64,000 bases of DNA, taken from the NCBI GenBank assembly GCA_014058105.1, contig JACGCM010002772.1, positions 62,001 through 126,000 on the forward strand, in the 5' to 3' direction. Below are positions 11,491 through 21,932 of this stretch, in pieces. How positions within the stretch are numbered: the first letter of the stretch is position 1; each line of letters begins with the position of its first letter. The position numbers and the translations under genes are program-made. This stretch comes from Kingdonia uniflora (taxonomy: Eukaryota; Streptophyta; Magnoliopsida; Ranunculales; Circaeasteraceae). The notes below the pieces were generated by a model. That model was given only the letters and a program-made list of their open reading frames with translations. It searched no databases and had not been told where the DNA came from.

Positions 11491-12788
11491 TCTCCATGAC
11501 TTAGAGACGAGGTAAACAAGGAGATCGACAAACTCATCGAAGTCGGTTTCATTCGGGAAGCTAAGTACCCAGACTGGATTTATAATATTGTTGTTATTCC
11601 AAAGAAGAATTGGAAGGTTCGGGTCTGCGTGGATTTTACAGATCTCAACAAACATATGCCAAAGGACAGCTTCCCTTTTCCGATCATTCATCAGATCCTC
11701 GACTCTACAGCAGGTCACAAACTCTTGTCCATGATGGACACCACTTCGGGTACAATCAGATTCTACTATTGGAAGCAGATCTAGAAAATACTACGTTTAT
11801 AACAGAAAGAGGTCTCTACTGTTACAAGGTCATGCCATTCGACCTTAAGAATGCTGGAGCCACTTACCAAAGGCTGGTCACAAGTATGTTCAAAGAACAC
11901 TTGGAAAAAATAGTCGAAGTCTATATTGACGACATGCTTTGCAAGAGCCTAAAGAAAGAAGATCACATCTCTCACCTCTCTATAGTATTTAGTATATTAG
12001 GATCCTACAGAATGAAGCTTAATCCCGAAAAATGCCAGTTCGGCGTTCACTCGGGAAAGTTCTTAGGACATCTTATCAGCAAGAAAGGGATAGAAGCAGA
12101 TCCAGATCAAATTTGGGCTCTTCTGGACATGCCTTCACCATCAACAAAGAAGGATGCACAAAAGCTCACAGGAAAGATTGTAGCAATCAACAGATTCGTA
12201 TCCAAATCCTCGGACCGATGCAGATGGTTATTTATGATACTTAGAGGTTCTACTCAACGAGGCAAAGGTTCAAAGAAAGGAGATATCAACTGGACACCAG
12301 AATGCAAAACAGCTTTTCAGGAACTCAAAACTTACCTAGGGAGGGCTCCAATCATGAGCACTCCAATAGGCAATGAGGAACTAATTATCTACCTCACAGT
12401 TACAGATACATCTCTCAGCTCAGTTCTCATTCGGCTCGAAGGAAAAATAGAGAAACCAATCATTTTCATCAGTAAGACACTTACTCCAGCGGAAGCGAGG
12501 TACTCTAAAATTAAAAAATTACTTTTAACTCAAGTTTACACTACACAAAAACTCAAACACTATTTTCAAGCACATCCTGTCAAAGTCATGACGAACTACC
12601 CACTTCAGGAAGTATTGTCTAAAAAAGAGAAATCCAGAAGAGTACGGCAGTCGCCCGTTAGTTTGGGGGAGCACAAAATCAAATTCGAGCAGCGAATTTC
12701 TGAAAAGGGTCAAGCAGTCACTGATTTTCTAGCAGACTTTTCAGTTTTAAATCGTGACTGGGAAGAACATGATCCAGATCTTGCCTAA
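11491..12788 (+). pseudogene. pol: Reverse transcriptase and first RNase H of C1
   Basis: RT starts with the conserved VGFIREAKYPDWIYNIVVIPKK-like entry at about 11540-11610 in one frame. It shifts frame near 11740, then runs open to 12788. Conserved blocks are YNQI, KVMPFDLKNAGATYQR and the catalytic YIDDM at 11922-11936. Then come FLGHLISKKGIEADP and the Ty3-type RNase H (IIYLTVTDTSLSSVLI, ISKTLTPAEARYSKIEK-like). The enzyme would copy element RNA into DNA. The frameshift near 11740 removes the N-terminal fingers from the same frame. Confidence 0.88.
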
Positions 12789-12799
12789 GATGCAGTAGA

Positions 12800-13460
12800 T
12801 AAGATTTTACCCTCCAATTCTTTTGATGATCGAGCATCATGGATTTCTCGAAAAGGGTGGAGGCTCCTCACCGATGGTTTAGCAGGACTCGCAGGGTCGG
12901 GAATTGGGATCGTTCTCATTACACCTTCCAACGACAGAATTGAGAAATCCATCCGTCTCGACTTTGAAGCCACGAAAAATGTTACAGAGTATGAGGCACT
13001 CATTCACGGTCTGGACATGGCTCTCGAACTCAGAATTACTAAAATCTCAGCCTACACAGACTCTCTTCTAATCGTTCATCACTACTCAGAACATTACAAG
13101 ACGAACAACATCATGGTCGATTATGCAGCTCTGGTTGCAGAAAAACTAAACCAATTTCACAAAGCTACGCTCGAATACCTCCCTTGAGGAGAGAATCGCC
13201 ACGCTGACTCTTTGGCTTACTTAGCCGGAGTATTGGGTACGGAATCACGACACCTTCAAATCGAGGTTATTTCTAGCCCTAGTATTAATCGTACTACAAT
13301 ATGCGCGATTAACACTGGGGGCGATGAGATGGCGGAAGATGATTGGAGGAAACCTTTTGTTACTTATCTCGGTCAGGATAACTCGTGCAACGGGCCACTA
13401 CCAGATGATCCGCAGCAGTGCAGACACATCATCGAGAATTCAAAACCCTACACAGTCTAA
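12800..13460 (+). pseudogene. Second (archaeal-type) RNase H of C1
   Basis: This is a separate RNase H-like domain after the Ty3 RNase H. Its pattern is LLTDG..G with the first Asp, EYEALIHGL with the Glu, AYTDSLL with the second Asp, and NRHADSLAYLA with the last Asp. All four acidic positions are visible. Dual RNase H is characteristic of the Tat lineage and is the main reason for that assignment. A TGA at about 13186 (just before GENRHADS) and others after 13400 break it. Confidence 0.85.
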
Positions 13461-13539
13461 CCAAACGGCGATATCTACAAACGCTCGGTCACTGGTCCAT
13501 ACCTCAAGTGCCTCTCTAAGGAACTTGCCGACAACATGC

Positions 13540-14597
13540 TTTGAGATCTACATGAAGGAATCTGCAGATCCCATACCGCAGGACGAGCTATTGCTAACAG
13601 AGCTATTACCCAAGGAGTGTTCTGGGCAGGGATGCAGAAGCAAGCTGAAGAATACTCAAGGAAATGTGATGCATGTCAGCGTCATGGAAATCAAATTCGG
13701 TCCCCTGCCCTCGAACTCCATGCCAGTAAGGTGTACTGGCCGTTCAAGCGATGGGCACTCGATCTAGTTGGCAAATTCCCCAATACTCCGGGTAATAGGA
13801 AATTTCTCCTTGTTGCCACGGATTACTTCACTAAATGGGTCAAAGCAATTCCTCTATGCATAACTCGAGAAGAAGAGGTCATTTCTTTTATCTGGCTGCA
13901 TATCATTACAAGATTTGGCTGTCCACATTTAATCTGTATCGATAACAATCCTCAGTTCCTTGGAGCAAAGGTCGTAGCATTTCTTAACAAACACAACATA
14001 ATCTATTCTCCATTAAACCCATACTACCCCCAGGGAAACGGATAGGCAGAGATCACAAATAAGATCATCGTGGATGGTCTCAAAAAGTGCCTTATGTTAC
14101 AGAAGAAGGGCAACTGGATACGTAAATTACCTCACGTCTTATGGGCTTATCGAACTACGCCCCAGAAGTCAACACAGTGTTCTCCTTTTCTGCTTGCCTG
14201 CGGAACTGAAGCAGTCATCCCAACAAAGTACCACCATCCTGTGAGAGACCACGAGCTCACCGACGAAGAAAATGAGTTTGAATTGGCTTGTAACCTCAAT
14301 TGGATCGATGAGACACGAGATCGAGCTATCACAAATCTTGGTCGATATCATCAAATACTGGTAAATTCATATAACAAACAAGTTCGCACTCGGGAGTTCG
14401 CTATTAACGACTGGGTCCTTCGAGAAATCCCAGATAACATAAAAGATCCACATGCTGGAAAACTAGCAGGGAACTAGGAAGGTCCTTTCATGGTCATAGG
14501 TCGAACTGGTCTGGGTTCATACTATCTCATAACGGAGGCTGGTAACAAAATTCCAAATCCATGGAATACAAGAAGATTGAAGTTATATCAATGCTAA
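13540..14597 (+). pseudogene. pol: Integrase of C1
   Basis: An H2C2 zinc-binding head (LHEGICRSHTAGRA ... CDACQRH) lies at about 13548-13683, followed by the DDE core. The first Asp is in WALDLVG, the second in CIDNNPQF and the Glu in AEITNK just after a TAG at 14043. The C-terminal part runs through WAYRTTPQKST and GTEAVIP to a TAG at about 14475 and ends at TAA 14595-14597. It would insert the cDNA into the genome. Catalytic residues are present, but two stops interrupt the protein. Confidence 0.87.
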
Positions 14598-14811
14598 ACA
14601 GCTCCTCCGTTGCTCAACAACGTTCAATCCACATCGAGATTTCACCCCCAATGTATGTACAAACTCTTTTCAATCAATGAAATCTCTTTTTTATCGCAAG
14701 AATCCCTGCTATACAGTTCCCCTTCATCTTCATCATCTCCAAGGGTAAAAGCACAATTTATCCTAGCTCGATCCCTAAAGGTAAACAACATCCAACATTG
14801 GTAATGGCATA
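14598..14811 (+). other. Spacer between pol and tandem repeats in C1
   Basis: Short non-coding link after the pol stop. It contains AATGAAATCTC and a CTTCATCTTCATCATCTCC tract. No feature beyond this. Confidence 0.5.
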
Positions 14812-15420
14812 GATAATACTAGCCTAACTCCTAAGGATACTCATACATCCGAAGGCGGGGGCCATAACAAACCTCTTAGCCTGAAGATAATAAGCCTAAA
14901 ACACGAGTGAGGAAAAAACTTGCTCGCTGCCGCTAAACTCCAACATCCAACATTGGTAATGGCATAGATAATACTAGCCTAACTCCTGAGGATACTCATA
15001 CATCCAAAGGCGGGGGCCATAACGAACCTCTTAGCCTGAAGATAACAAGCCTAAAGCATCAGTGAGGCAAAAACTTGCTTGCTGCCGCTAAGCTCCAATA
15101 TCTAATATGGTATCAAGGCATTGATAATACTAGCCAAACCCCTGAGGACTCAAAACCTTCAGGGCTGGGGCCATAAAGAGCCTCAGCCTGCAGGATCAAG
15201 CCTGAAGTACGAGTGAGACGTTGCTCGCTGCCGATAAGCCCAACTCTCCAATATGGTATCAAGGCATAAATAATACTAGCCGAATCCCTGAGGAAACACA
15301 GATCCGAGGTGGAGGCCATAAAGAACCTCTTAGCCTGCGGTGACCGCCTAAAGTACGAGCAAATATAATACTAGCTCTCTACCACTAAGCCTCCTTGAAG
15401 TCCAAGGGTTGAAGCACAAA
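14812..15420 (+). repeat. Tandem repeats of about 155 bp in C1
   Basis: Four recognisable units start at about 14812, 14967, 15123 and 15269 with a GATAATACTAGCC-like motif, plus partial copies near 15365 and 15415. Units share CCTGAGGA, GGGGCCATAA, CCTCTTAGCCTGA, CGAGTGAG and GCTCGCTGCCG. Units 1 and 2 are nearly identical; later ones diverge. The block lies between integrase and the antisense genes, as does an unrelated array in C2. Tandem repeats here are known in Tat-lineage elements and can seed satellite DNA. Confidence 0.9.
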
Positions 15421-15616
15421 TAATACTTACTTCTATACCTACGGACTTCTTCAAATTCAGTGGGTCAAACCAGAGAATAACATCTACTGCAGGTGTAGAA
15501 ATATTATTTTCTCATATCAGCATTTCAAATTACAACACTCCTCTCAAGCCCTACATCGAGCACTGAAGCATCAACATCTGCTACATACAAAAGGTACTCG
15601 TTATCAGAGTTCAAGT
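15421..15616. other. Spacer between repeats and antisense gene B in C1
   Basis: No coding sequence seen. It would be the 3' untranslated region of antisense gene B. Confidence 0.4.
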
Positions 15617-16996
15617 CTATTTCTTTTTAACTCTGCTGGATTTTCTTGATGGGAGAGCAGTCGACCTTCCTCCCACAACAGGAGTAGGTGAGACTCTACT
15701 CGAGCTTCCCCCTATTTTAGTTCTGGATGCCATATATTTTGGAGCTCATTCAGCAACAATTTCTCTTCCTCGAGCTATCTGTTCAGCCGTCGTAGTCCCA
15801 ATACCACGATCCATAACCCTAATAGGATATATGCTTGAGATATCGTGTTTACATACACAAGTCCTTCCAGAGAAACAATCTTGCATCAAATCTCTCTCAA
15901 CCTGGAGGAATTTTATTTCCTCGACAAAAAATGCAACCAATGCGCTTAATTATCGTTGATGCAAAGCTTCACTATCACATTTTTCTTGTTCGTGAACTAC
16001 TAGTTCCTTAAAGGCTTGGTGAGTAACAGCAGCGCGCTTGTTATCCTTCCAATGATGAGCTTTCGATCCAGCCAGTTCAGCTGTTAATTGATCAATACGT
16101 TCACTCATCTGCCTTGTAAGATCTATCGACTTCTGTCGAGAGTTTGTGAGATCAATACGCATATTCTCCACTAACACTTCTTTTCGATGATGAAATTCCT
16201 TCATCTCTGGACTCCCCTCACCAGAAGCAATTTCACCATCCCTTTTATCCAATTCAAATTTAAGATCTTTCTGATACATCATTTCTTGTACACGTAATTC
16301 CCGCTTCGATTCAAAAATTCGCGCACAGAGTTGATTAATTCTTTTATTCGTCTCCTTCTTATGTTGCGCATTCCTCCTCACGTTTCCGCGAGCGTGGGCC
16401 AAATCGTCCACCAAATTTTTGTTCTTGGCTTGAATCTCTGTTAAATCAGCCATGCTCTGAGCCTCTCTCCCTTTTAAACAACATAAATTAGCCGTCAAAT
16501 GATCTAACCTGGCAATTAAACTATCACGTATTTGTGCAGAGTTACACAATTCTTGAACTATTCCCCCAATACTACTGCTCAATTTTTCAAAATCGGCCTC
16601 AGACACAGCCAAGTTAGTTCGTGCAGTATCCAGGTCGATCTCTCTCTTCAACAATTGCTCATTCAGAGCACGAATGTTATATTTTATATTAGATATATCT
16701 TCATTTAACGCTCTAATACGGTATTCGGCTAACTCAGCCTCGTGCCGAGAACCTGACGTAACCTTTTCCTTCAACTCGACAAGTTCACCGGTAAGTTGGT
16801 TCAAAGCCGAATCCCTGCTCAAAATTGTTGCAGTCTTATCCTCGACTTGTCTCTTAGCTTCTTCGAGCTTCAAAGAAAGCTTTACATTATCATCCAATCG
16901 ATCTTCATACTAGGAAATCAAAGCCTCATATTCTTCTGCATACTCGGCATTATACAAAAGAGCCTGCTCTTCTCTCTCTAGCAACGTCCTGCTCCT
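15617..16996 (-). CDS. Gene B exon 6, long coiled coil and basic tail (C1)
   Basis: Acceptor GTTATGCAG|AAGGAG. The start (REEQALLYNAEYAEEYEAL) aligns with SREDSVLKYNLEFVEQFER in C2. An uninterrupted 315-codon stretch (15950-16897) is almost entirely heptad-repeat coiled coil (for example DHLTANLCCLKG, LTRQMSERIDQLTAELAG). Three stops are visible, at about 16912, 15949 and 15745. The C-terminus reads FFVEEIKFLQVERD, matching FAVKVKRLESKRD of C2, then a Ser/Pro-rich tail ending KSSRVKKK. It could be a structural or scaffold protein; no enzymatic motif is seen. Confidence 0.65.
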
Positions 16997-17254
16997 TCTG
17001 CATAACAGTTAGCAGGGACTCACAACATCAGTACCTAATTGGGAAACAGATCGACAGAAGCATACTGACAAACTTGTAGTACAGATATCTACAAGCTCGA
17101 AATAGCCAATTCCTCCTTGGCCTACCGACCATAACAAGTTTTGGTCGCAAGACAGAGTATACATACACAAACATCCTGAACTAGAATAAACATACAAGGT
17201 ACATATCCTTTCTTCTATTAAATTTTTGTTCATCTAGTTATTAATTTATCTAAC

Positions 17255-17334
17255 CTGCAATTTAGCAGAGGATTTTTTCTCTACTTCAAGCAAACCTCTA
17301 AGTCCATAACTCTGAGGCACGAGCTTTCTATCTC
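17255..17334 (-). CDS. Gene B exon 5, short exon (C1)
   Basis: An 80-base exon with acceptor ATTATAG|GAGATAG and donor TTGCAG|GTTAGA. In one frame it has LRVMDLEVCLK, matching LRIKDLESGLS in C2 at about 48600, with one in-frame TAG-type stop in that frame. Small and therefore tentative. Confidence 0.45.
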
Positions 17335-17442
17335 CTATAATATGGAGTTTCATAAGAAAAATGTTGTTTGCATTAAACAACAATAAAATATTACAAAGCT
17401 TGAGCTCATGTTTCACAACCAATGTTACATTACACGATCATC

Positions 17443-17865
17443 CTATCTGATTAATAGTTTCTTGATTATCGACAGCGGTCTTTTCAGCAACATTCAGACC
17501 ATCCTCCTTTCCTCAACCTCCTCTTCATCCATAATATCCTTCTCCTCATAATTCCCTTCGCTGAATGCCATAATCTCCGCCTTTGTATACCTCAGCTGGT
17601 AGAGCTTCCCTGTAAGGTTGCTTCGAGAAGTAGCGGATGCGGTAACCAATCGCTTTGCTTCAGCTACACTTTTGGCCCTAACTTCCTTCAGCTTTATGGC
17701 AGCAGCTTCCCTTTCTTTCTCCAGCTCCAACTGGAAAGCTTCCCTCTTCGGAGTCAGGTTCTCTTCCAAATGGTTTTTCTCCCCCTCGAGCTGGGAGATC
17801 CTCTTTTCTAGCTCAATCAACCTATCCTGGAAACCAAGCTGAACCCCCCTTAGAGCACGAGAAAA
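17443..17865 (-). CDS. Gene B exon 4, coiled coil (C1)
   Basis: Acceptor TTTTGCAG|TTTTCTCG continues in phase from exon 3. Heptad-rich sequence (LIELEKRISQLEGEKNHLEE, then EREAAAIKLKEVRAKSVAEA) predicts a coiled coil. It is followed by LRYTKAEIMAFSEGNYEEKD and an acidic run. C2 shows the same order (LKGYSEEEVNAIKADTYVEEED). A TGA at 17494 is bypassed if a one-base frameshift is assumed, because DGLNVAEKTAVDNQE in the next frame matches C2. The donor at about 17443 is damaged. Confidence 0.6.
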
Positions 17866-17929
17866 CTGCAAAAGGAAATTAGTCAGCTCGAGCAACAAAA
17901 CAGCTCAAGAAAATCAACTATTTACTAAC

Positions 17930-18483
17930 CTTCTTAAGCTCATCATCCATAACAGCAACAATCTTCTCTCGAGCTTTAGCTCGACATTGTTCCTCCAAGA
18001 GACCAGCTTCAGCCTCAAAATGCGGCCTCAAGTCCGCCCCCTCAGCGATCTTATATCTTTCCTCTAGCACCACCTACGAATTTGTGGGAGAAGTTACCTT
18101 CCTCCTCTTACTACTATCGTCCATACTGTCCGACGTAACAGAACGAAATGCAGCACCCCTTTCTACAGCCTTCCTCTTCGCCAGATTCTGTAAAACAGTG
18201 CTAGAGACAGTGGCCATGTCCACTGGCCCATATGGCATTTTATTGGGCCGCGCGAGCTTCAAAGGTATATTAAGTTCAGGAGTTGACAATTTCTCTTCCA
18301 TTGAGTCTAATGTTTTCGCGGCCATTCTCCTCTTCGCTTGAGATCTCCTGACCTTGTCATTCTTACTAGCTACCCTTTTGAACCTACTTATCTTTAACTC
18401 TTTGATAACAGCTTCGAGCTCAGTGCCTTCCCTGGCAACGACGTCTATAAAAGATTCCTTCCTCGAAACTTTACAATTAATTC
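17930..18483 (-). CDS. Gene B exon 3 (C1)
   Basis: Acceptor TATGCAG|GAATTAATTG completes the Gly codon left open by exon 2. The exon starts CKVSRKESFIDVVAREGTEL and matches C2 VERKESLLDEVAEEETKLE. The middle is basic (FKRVASKNDKVRRSQAKRRM; SSKRRKV), compatible with nuclear localisation, which is inference. One TAG at about 18074 interrupts it before a helical C-terminal piece (EERYKIAEGADLRPHFEAEA). It ends LKK|GTTAGT in phase 0. Confidence 0.65.
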
Positions 18484-18576
18484 CTGCATAAAAAATTGGC
18501 AACGTAAGATACAAATCAACTATAGAAATATAGTTCAACATACAAATGATAGTTCAATTTTCAATGGTATACTTAC

Positions 18577-19386
18577 CCTTTGTTATAGTTTTATTATTAA
18601 GTTTCAGGGGTGCCTCATCAGACCGCTGAAGACATTCACCAGACACCCATAAAAGGTTGTCGTTCCACACTCGCCCTGCTGAAGACAGGTCGAAGAAGCA
18701 TGGTTTTGAAGAACTAGAAGAAAGATATGCACCATCAGTTGTTGTGGCATATTTCACAGCATAATACTCCAGAAAATCCTTGGCAGTAATTCTCCTCTCA
18801 CTACCAGATGCAGCCCATCTCTCATTAAGGGTTTCGCATACAAGGGTAACTTCCCAAAAATTACAATTCAATTGCGCCGGGAAAGCCCCAATCATATTCA
18901 TAACACTCTTCGCCAAATTGCTCAAAGGCAGCGTCAACCCATAGTCGAACTGGGCTAAATAGCAACAAAACCCATCAGTTCGACTATCCTTCACCACGCC
19001 TTGAACGTACTCTAAGGATACTTCGTCCCCCAAACGCCTGCACTTCTTTTCTTTAGCCAAATCAGGCAGCAAATTTAGGCAATCCCCTCCTTGACTGACA
19101 CTGCAAGTCCTAAAGAAATTACCCCTATATCCGAAGCCGTGCCCCCAAATCCCATCTATACTACTTTTGGCCTTACAAAACTCCCTAAACCGACTAGAAC
19201 CTGTGGGGTACTCAACTCGAGAACCCTTCAGACGAGGCCATTCTACCAATTCGGCTACAGTATCCTCCTCATCCCCTACTCCAATGACGGGAGATAAGTG
19301 CCTTACGAGGTCTACTTTATCAGCCTTTGCACAACCGAAAGTCGAATCCATACTTATCTACAGTAAAGGGTCTACTTTACAAGATG
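18577..19386 (-). CDS. Gene B exon 2, conserved globular domain (C1)
   Basis: This is the best conserved part of the antisense gene. The block FREFCKAKS, GFGYRGNFFRTC, DGFCCYLAQFDYGLTLPLSNLAK, LCETLNERW-like and FFDLSSAGRVWNDNLLWVSG aligns along its length with C2 at 46595-47413. It is open for 265 codons from the internal ATG at 19351; one TAG lies upstream at about 19359. The WNDNLLWV ending resembles gag-like or plant-mobile-domain proteins often left as uncharacterised in plant genomes, but I cannot assign a family. Acceptor GATCAG|CATC and donor AAAGG|GTAAGT leave a one-base phase that fits both neighbours. Confidence 0.75.
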
Positions 19387-19621
19387 CTGATCCCACAAAA
19401 ATTACAGAGGGTCGAGGTATATATATCAATTTTTATCTCGCACTACTAGATCACTTATACAATCACTAAACTGTCACCAAAACGATTTTTATCGCCCCAC
19501 AGCCATTATTCCCATTGTTAATTTTATTTCATTTTTGTGTTTGGGTAGGGATTACATCCTTATCGCGACACAATAAAAGATTTTTATACAAAAACTCTTA
19601 TAAACCTAAAGACAAACTTAC

Positions 19622-20086
19622 CTTCAACACCCGAGTGAGAGTCTGCAGCGTTGGTCCGCACCAGTTTGCTTAATTTCTGCAACTTTTACAAAACCTCCTC
19701 GATCTCAGCCTCCTCTCGTAGTTTGCAATTGAGACTCCTGGCCACTGCCTTCTTCTTATCCTTTCCTCCTTTAGCAGTAATGGAATCGTCAGTTAAGATC
19801 TCTCTCTCTCTCTAACCTTTTTTTTTTTTTTTTTTTTTTTCTGGTTTTCTGTATTCGGAGGGGGAGGAGAGGGGGTACTTATGAACCTTTCCCCGAACCG
19901 CTGATAGTTTAGAGTTTTCCAGTAAGCAGTCCTCGATTCCTGAACCGAGCTGTCTGTTCGTCTGAACCTGTCAGACGTGTCGTACCGCTTCGGTGAAAAC
20001 ACCTTCCCATCATTACACAAAATATTATACTTTAGCGTATCTCTCAGCCTCTTGGTCCCACTCTTTTCACAATACCCCAAACTCAT
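19622..20086 (-). CDS. Gene B exon 1 (C1)
   Basis: The ATG at 20086 opens MSLGYCEKSGTKRLRD. The exon aligns with C2 at 46045-46473 through motifs such as CNDGKV, KRYDTSD and DSSVQES. A lysine and arginine-glutamate stretch (KKKKKKKKVRERER) is encoded by a poly-A/GA microsatellite at 19800-19842. Length change there has shifted the frame, because the downstream part (KGGKDKKKAVARSLNC ... ADSHSGVE) is open in another frame and also matches C2. One TAA lies in that second part. Donor: GAAG|GTAAGT at 19621. Function unknown. Confidence 0.65.
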
Positions 20087-20298
20087 GATTCTAAATTTTC
20101 TACTTTAAAATTTCACATACATTTGTTTTCCCTACTTATACACCTTAACTTTAACGTCAATATCAGTTAGCAACACAAATTCTAAAATTCAGTTTTAACA
20201 ACAATCCTAGTCATAGCCTATTTTCGTGAACAGATTTTTCTTCAAGTAAATTCGGGCAATTACATTTCAAAAATTCAAAAATATAACAGTCAATAACT

Positions 20299-20667
20299 CT
20301 AATCCCTAAGATACTTGCATTTGAAGCAACCGGTGCGCCCAACAACACCACAAGCCTTCAGCAGCCCTGAGGCGATATCCCTTGCCTCATTGATGATCTC
20401 ATCCCTGGCCATCATAAGGACAAATTTTTTACGATCTTCAACAGACCGCCAACAGGTATGCATGGACTCAGACCAGTACACGCGGTTCATTTCCTCGCCC
20501 CTTTCTACATTAGTCTTACCCTCGTAGTTCGCTCGGGTATCGAGCAAAACCGCATCATAACCTTGCTGCCCGAAAACAACTTCCCTTATTTCATCAATCT
20601 TGAATGTTAAACGCAAGTCATTCAACACACGCGCTTCAACAACCCTCTGAGAACGAGTCTTTACCAT
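20299..20667 (-). CDS. Antisense gene A of C1, 122 aa, intact
   Basis: A single-exon ORF from ATG 20667 (MVKTRSQRVVEARVL) to a stop before 20299, with no lesion. I chose the internal Met rather than the upstream one at 20697 because MVKTR is also the start of the related ORFs at 44191 (gene C) and, with changes, 45440 (gene A of C2). It contains VVFGQQGYDAVLL, YEGKTNVERGEE and WRSVEDRKKFVLMMA, and ends in a small Cys pair (CFKCKY). It lies about 210 bp upstream of gene B exon 1 in the same orientation, so the two could share a transcript. No known family recognised. Confidence 0.65.
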   Translation of the reverse strand: MVKTRSQRVVEARVLNDLRLTFKIDEIREVVFGQQGYDAVLLDTRANYEGKTNVERGEEMNRVYWSESMHTCWRSVEDRKKFVLMMARDEIINEARDIASGLLKACGVVGRTGCFKCKYLRD

Positions 20668-21916
20668 TTTTATTATGAATAACCTTCTTAAAAGCAAGTC
20701 ACACTTTTATACTGTTCAGTTAACATGACTAATTTTTTGATTGACTATACGCAACGTATTTCAGTTTCTATAACCAACTCTTCCCGGTTTCGAGCTACTT
20801 TTTATTATTTTTTTGTGCTTAATTGAGCTCTCTAAAGTTTATATTTCAAGATTTATGTTTACATCTGTTAAGCTCGATTCATTTACGAGGTAGGATAAGG
20901 TATGTTATTCTACCAACAATTCACTCCCATATTATGTACAACTCGATAACATGTCGCCTATTTCTGCCTTTCGCTAGTAAGAAACAAACAAAATATTCTT
21001 TCATTACGCTCGATTTTTATCTAACAAGTTGGTTACAGGACTACTCCTACAGCGTTGCTTTACAATTACAGAATCAAGCTTTTTGAAGCTCAATATTACA
21101 AATACTTTCTCAAACACGAGGACAAGTCTCTAGTTCTTTTCTCGCTGCCAAGATAACGCTGATCTTCCAGAGACACCTCAGCCACAACTCAAAAATTGCA
21201 AGACTGCAACGGGTCAAAAACCTCTTTCCCCTTCATTTCCCTGCAGAAAGAATTAAAAGAAAAGCGATGGCACCGAAAGAAGCGATCCATCTTCCACCTC
21301 CACCACCGTCGTCTCTTCCTCCTTATGCCCACTAACCCGGAGTTCATGGAAATTGAAGAGGACTCCTACCTTAGAAATCAGAACATCAATAGAGACCAGG
21401 GATTTTGCATCGCATACACCCCGGCTGCTAAATCGGACGCTACATAATGCCTAAAAATATTTTAAACAATACTCCTTCAACAAAACAGCAAAGAAAGTCT
21501 CCCTACTCTGATAACCACACAACCATATCCGGAATCCCTCCATGATGAAAGAGAACCGGGTATGATACACTTGATTCCTCATCTTCACCATGATTTTGCA
21601 AAGGTACGCTTCCAAAAAACTCATTTTTTTTTCTTACCCTACAAAACAGACATGTTTGTTTTTCTCTGCAGTGAAGATGTGTTGCTGGTTATTCGGCGAT
21701 CAACTATAACTACTATTTATAGCGATACCGCATTTAATGCAAGTTGTTTCCCCAAACAGTCGTTCGCTCGGGAAAATTAACAGTATGCCCATAACACTCA
21801 CGCGTCATAATGATAACACACTCTTCAATACCGCATTCCATTTTTCAAGCGCCCTTACGTCATCACAATGTTTGATTTTTAGGGTTTTTTCTCAACTAAA
21901 GCCATACGTGACTTTA
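20668..21916. other. Region between antisense genes and polypurine tract in C1
   Basis: No conserved ORF. Short plus-strand ORFs here are not conserved in C2. The last 40 bp before the polypurine tract (TTTTTTCTCAACTAAAGCCA, then GTGACTTTAGTTGCGAG) is conserved in C2 as its reverse complement. The stretch could hold the promoter of the antisense genes. Confidence 0.45.
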
Positions 21917-21932
21917 GTTGCGAGGGGGCGAT
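21917..21932 (+). other. Polypurine tract of C1
   Basis: GTTGCGAGGGGGCGAT lies directly before the 3' LTR and would prime plus-strand DNA synthesis. The same sequence occurs in C2 at 43872-43887 on the minus strand. Confidence 0.8.

Larger units (their letters stand above)
15617..20086 (-). pseudogene. Antisense gene B of C1, six-exon model
   Basis: The minus-strand gene model has exons 20086-19622, 19386-18577, 18483-17930, 17865-17443, 17334-17255 and 16996-15617. Most junctions have usable GT/AG signals. For the first four exons the leftover bases at each splice join in phase with the open frames, which chance would rarely give. The product would be about 1200 residues, with a globular N-terminal half and a long coiled-coil C-terminal half ending in a basic tail (RVKKK). 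The same exon order is found in C2. Lesions: a frame slip in the poly-A/GA tract of exon 1, a few stops and a frameshift at the end of exon 4. Function unknown. Antisense extra ORFs are known in Tat elements, for example in Grande. Confidence 0.7.

Noticed and set aside
18084..19297. Plus-strand ORFs opposite gene B
   Set aside because: The minus strand is the conserved one in C2, so these are shadows.
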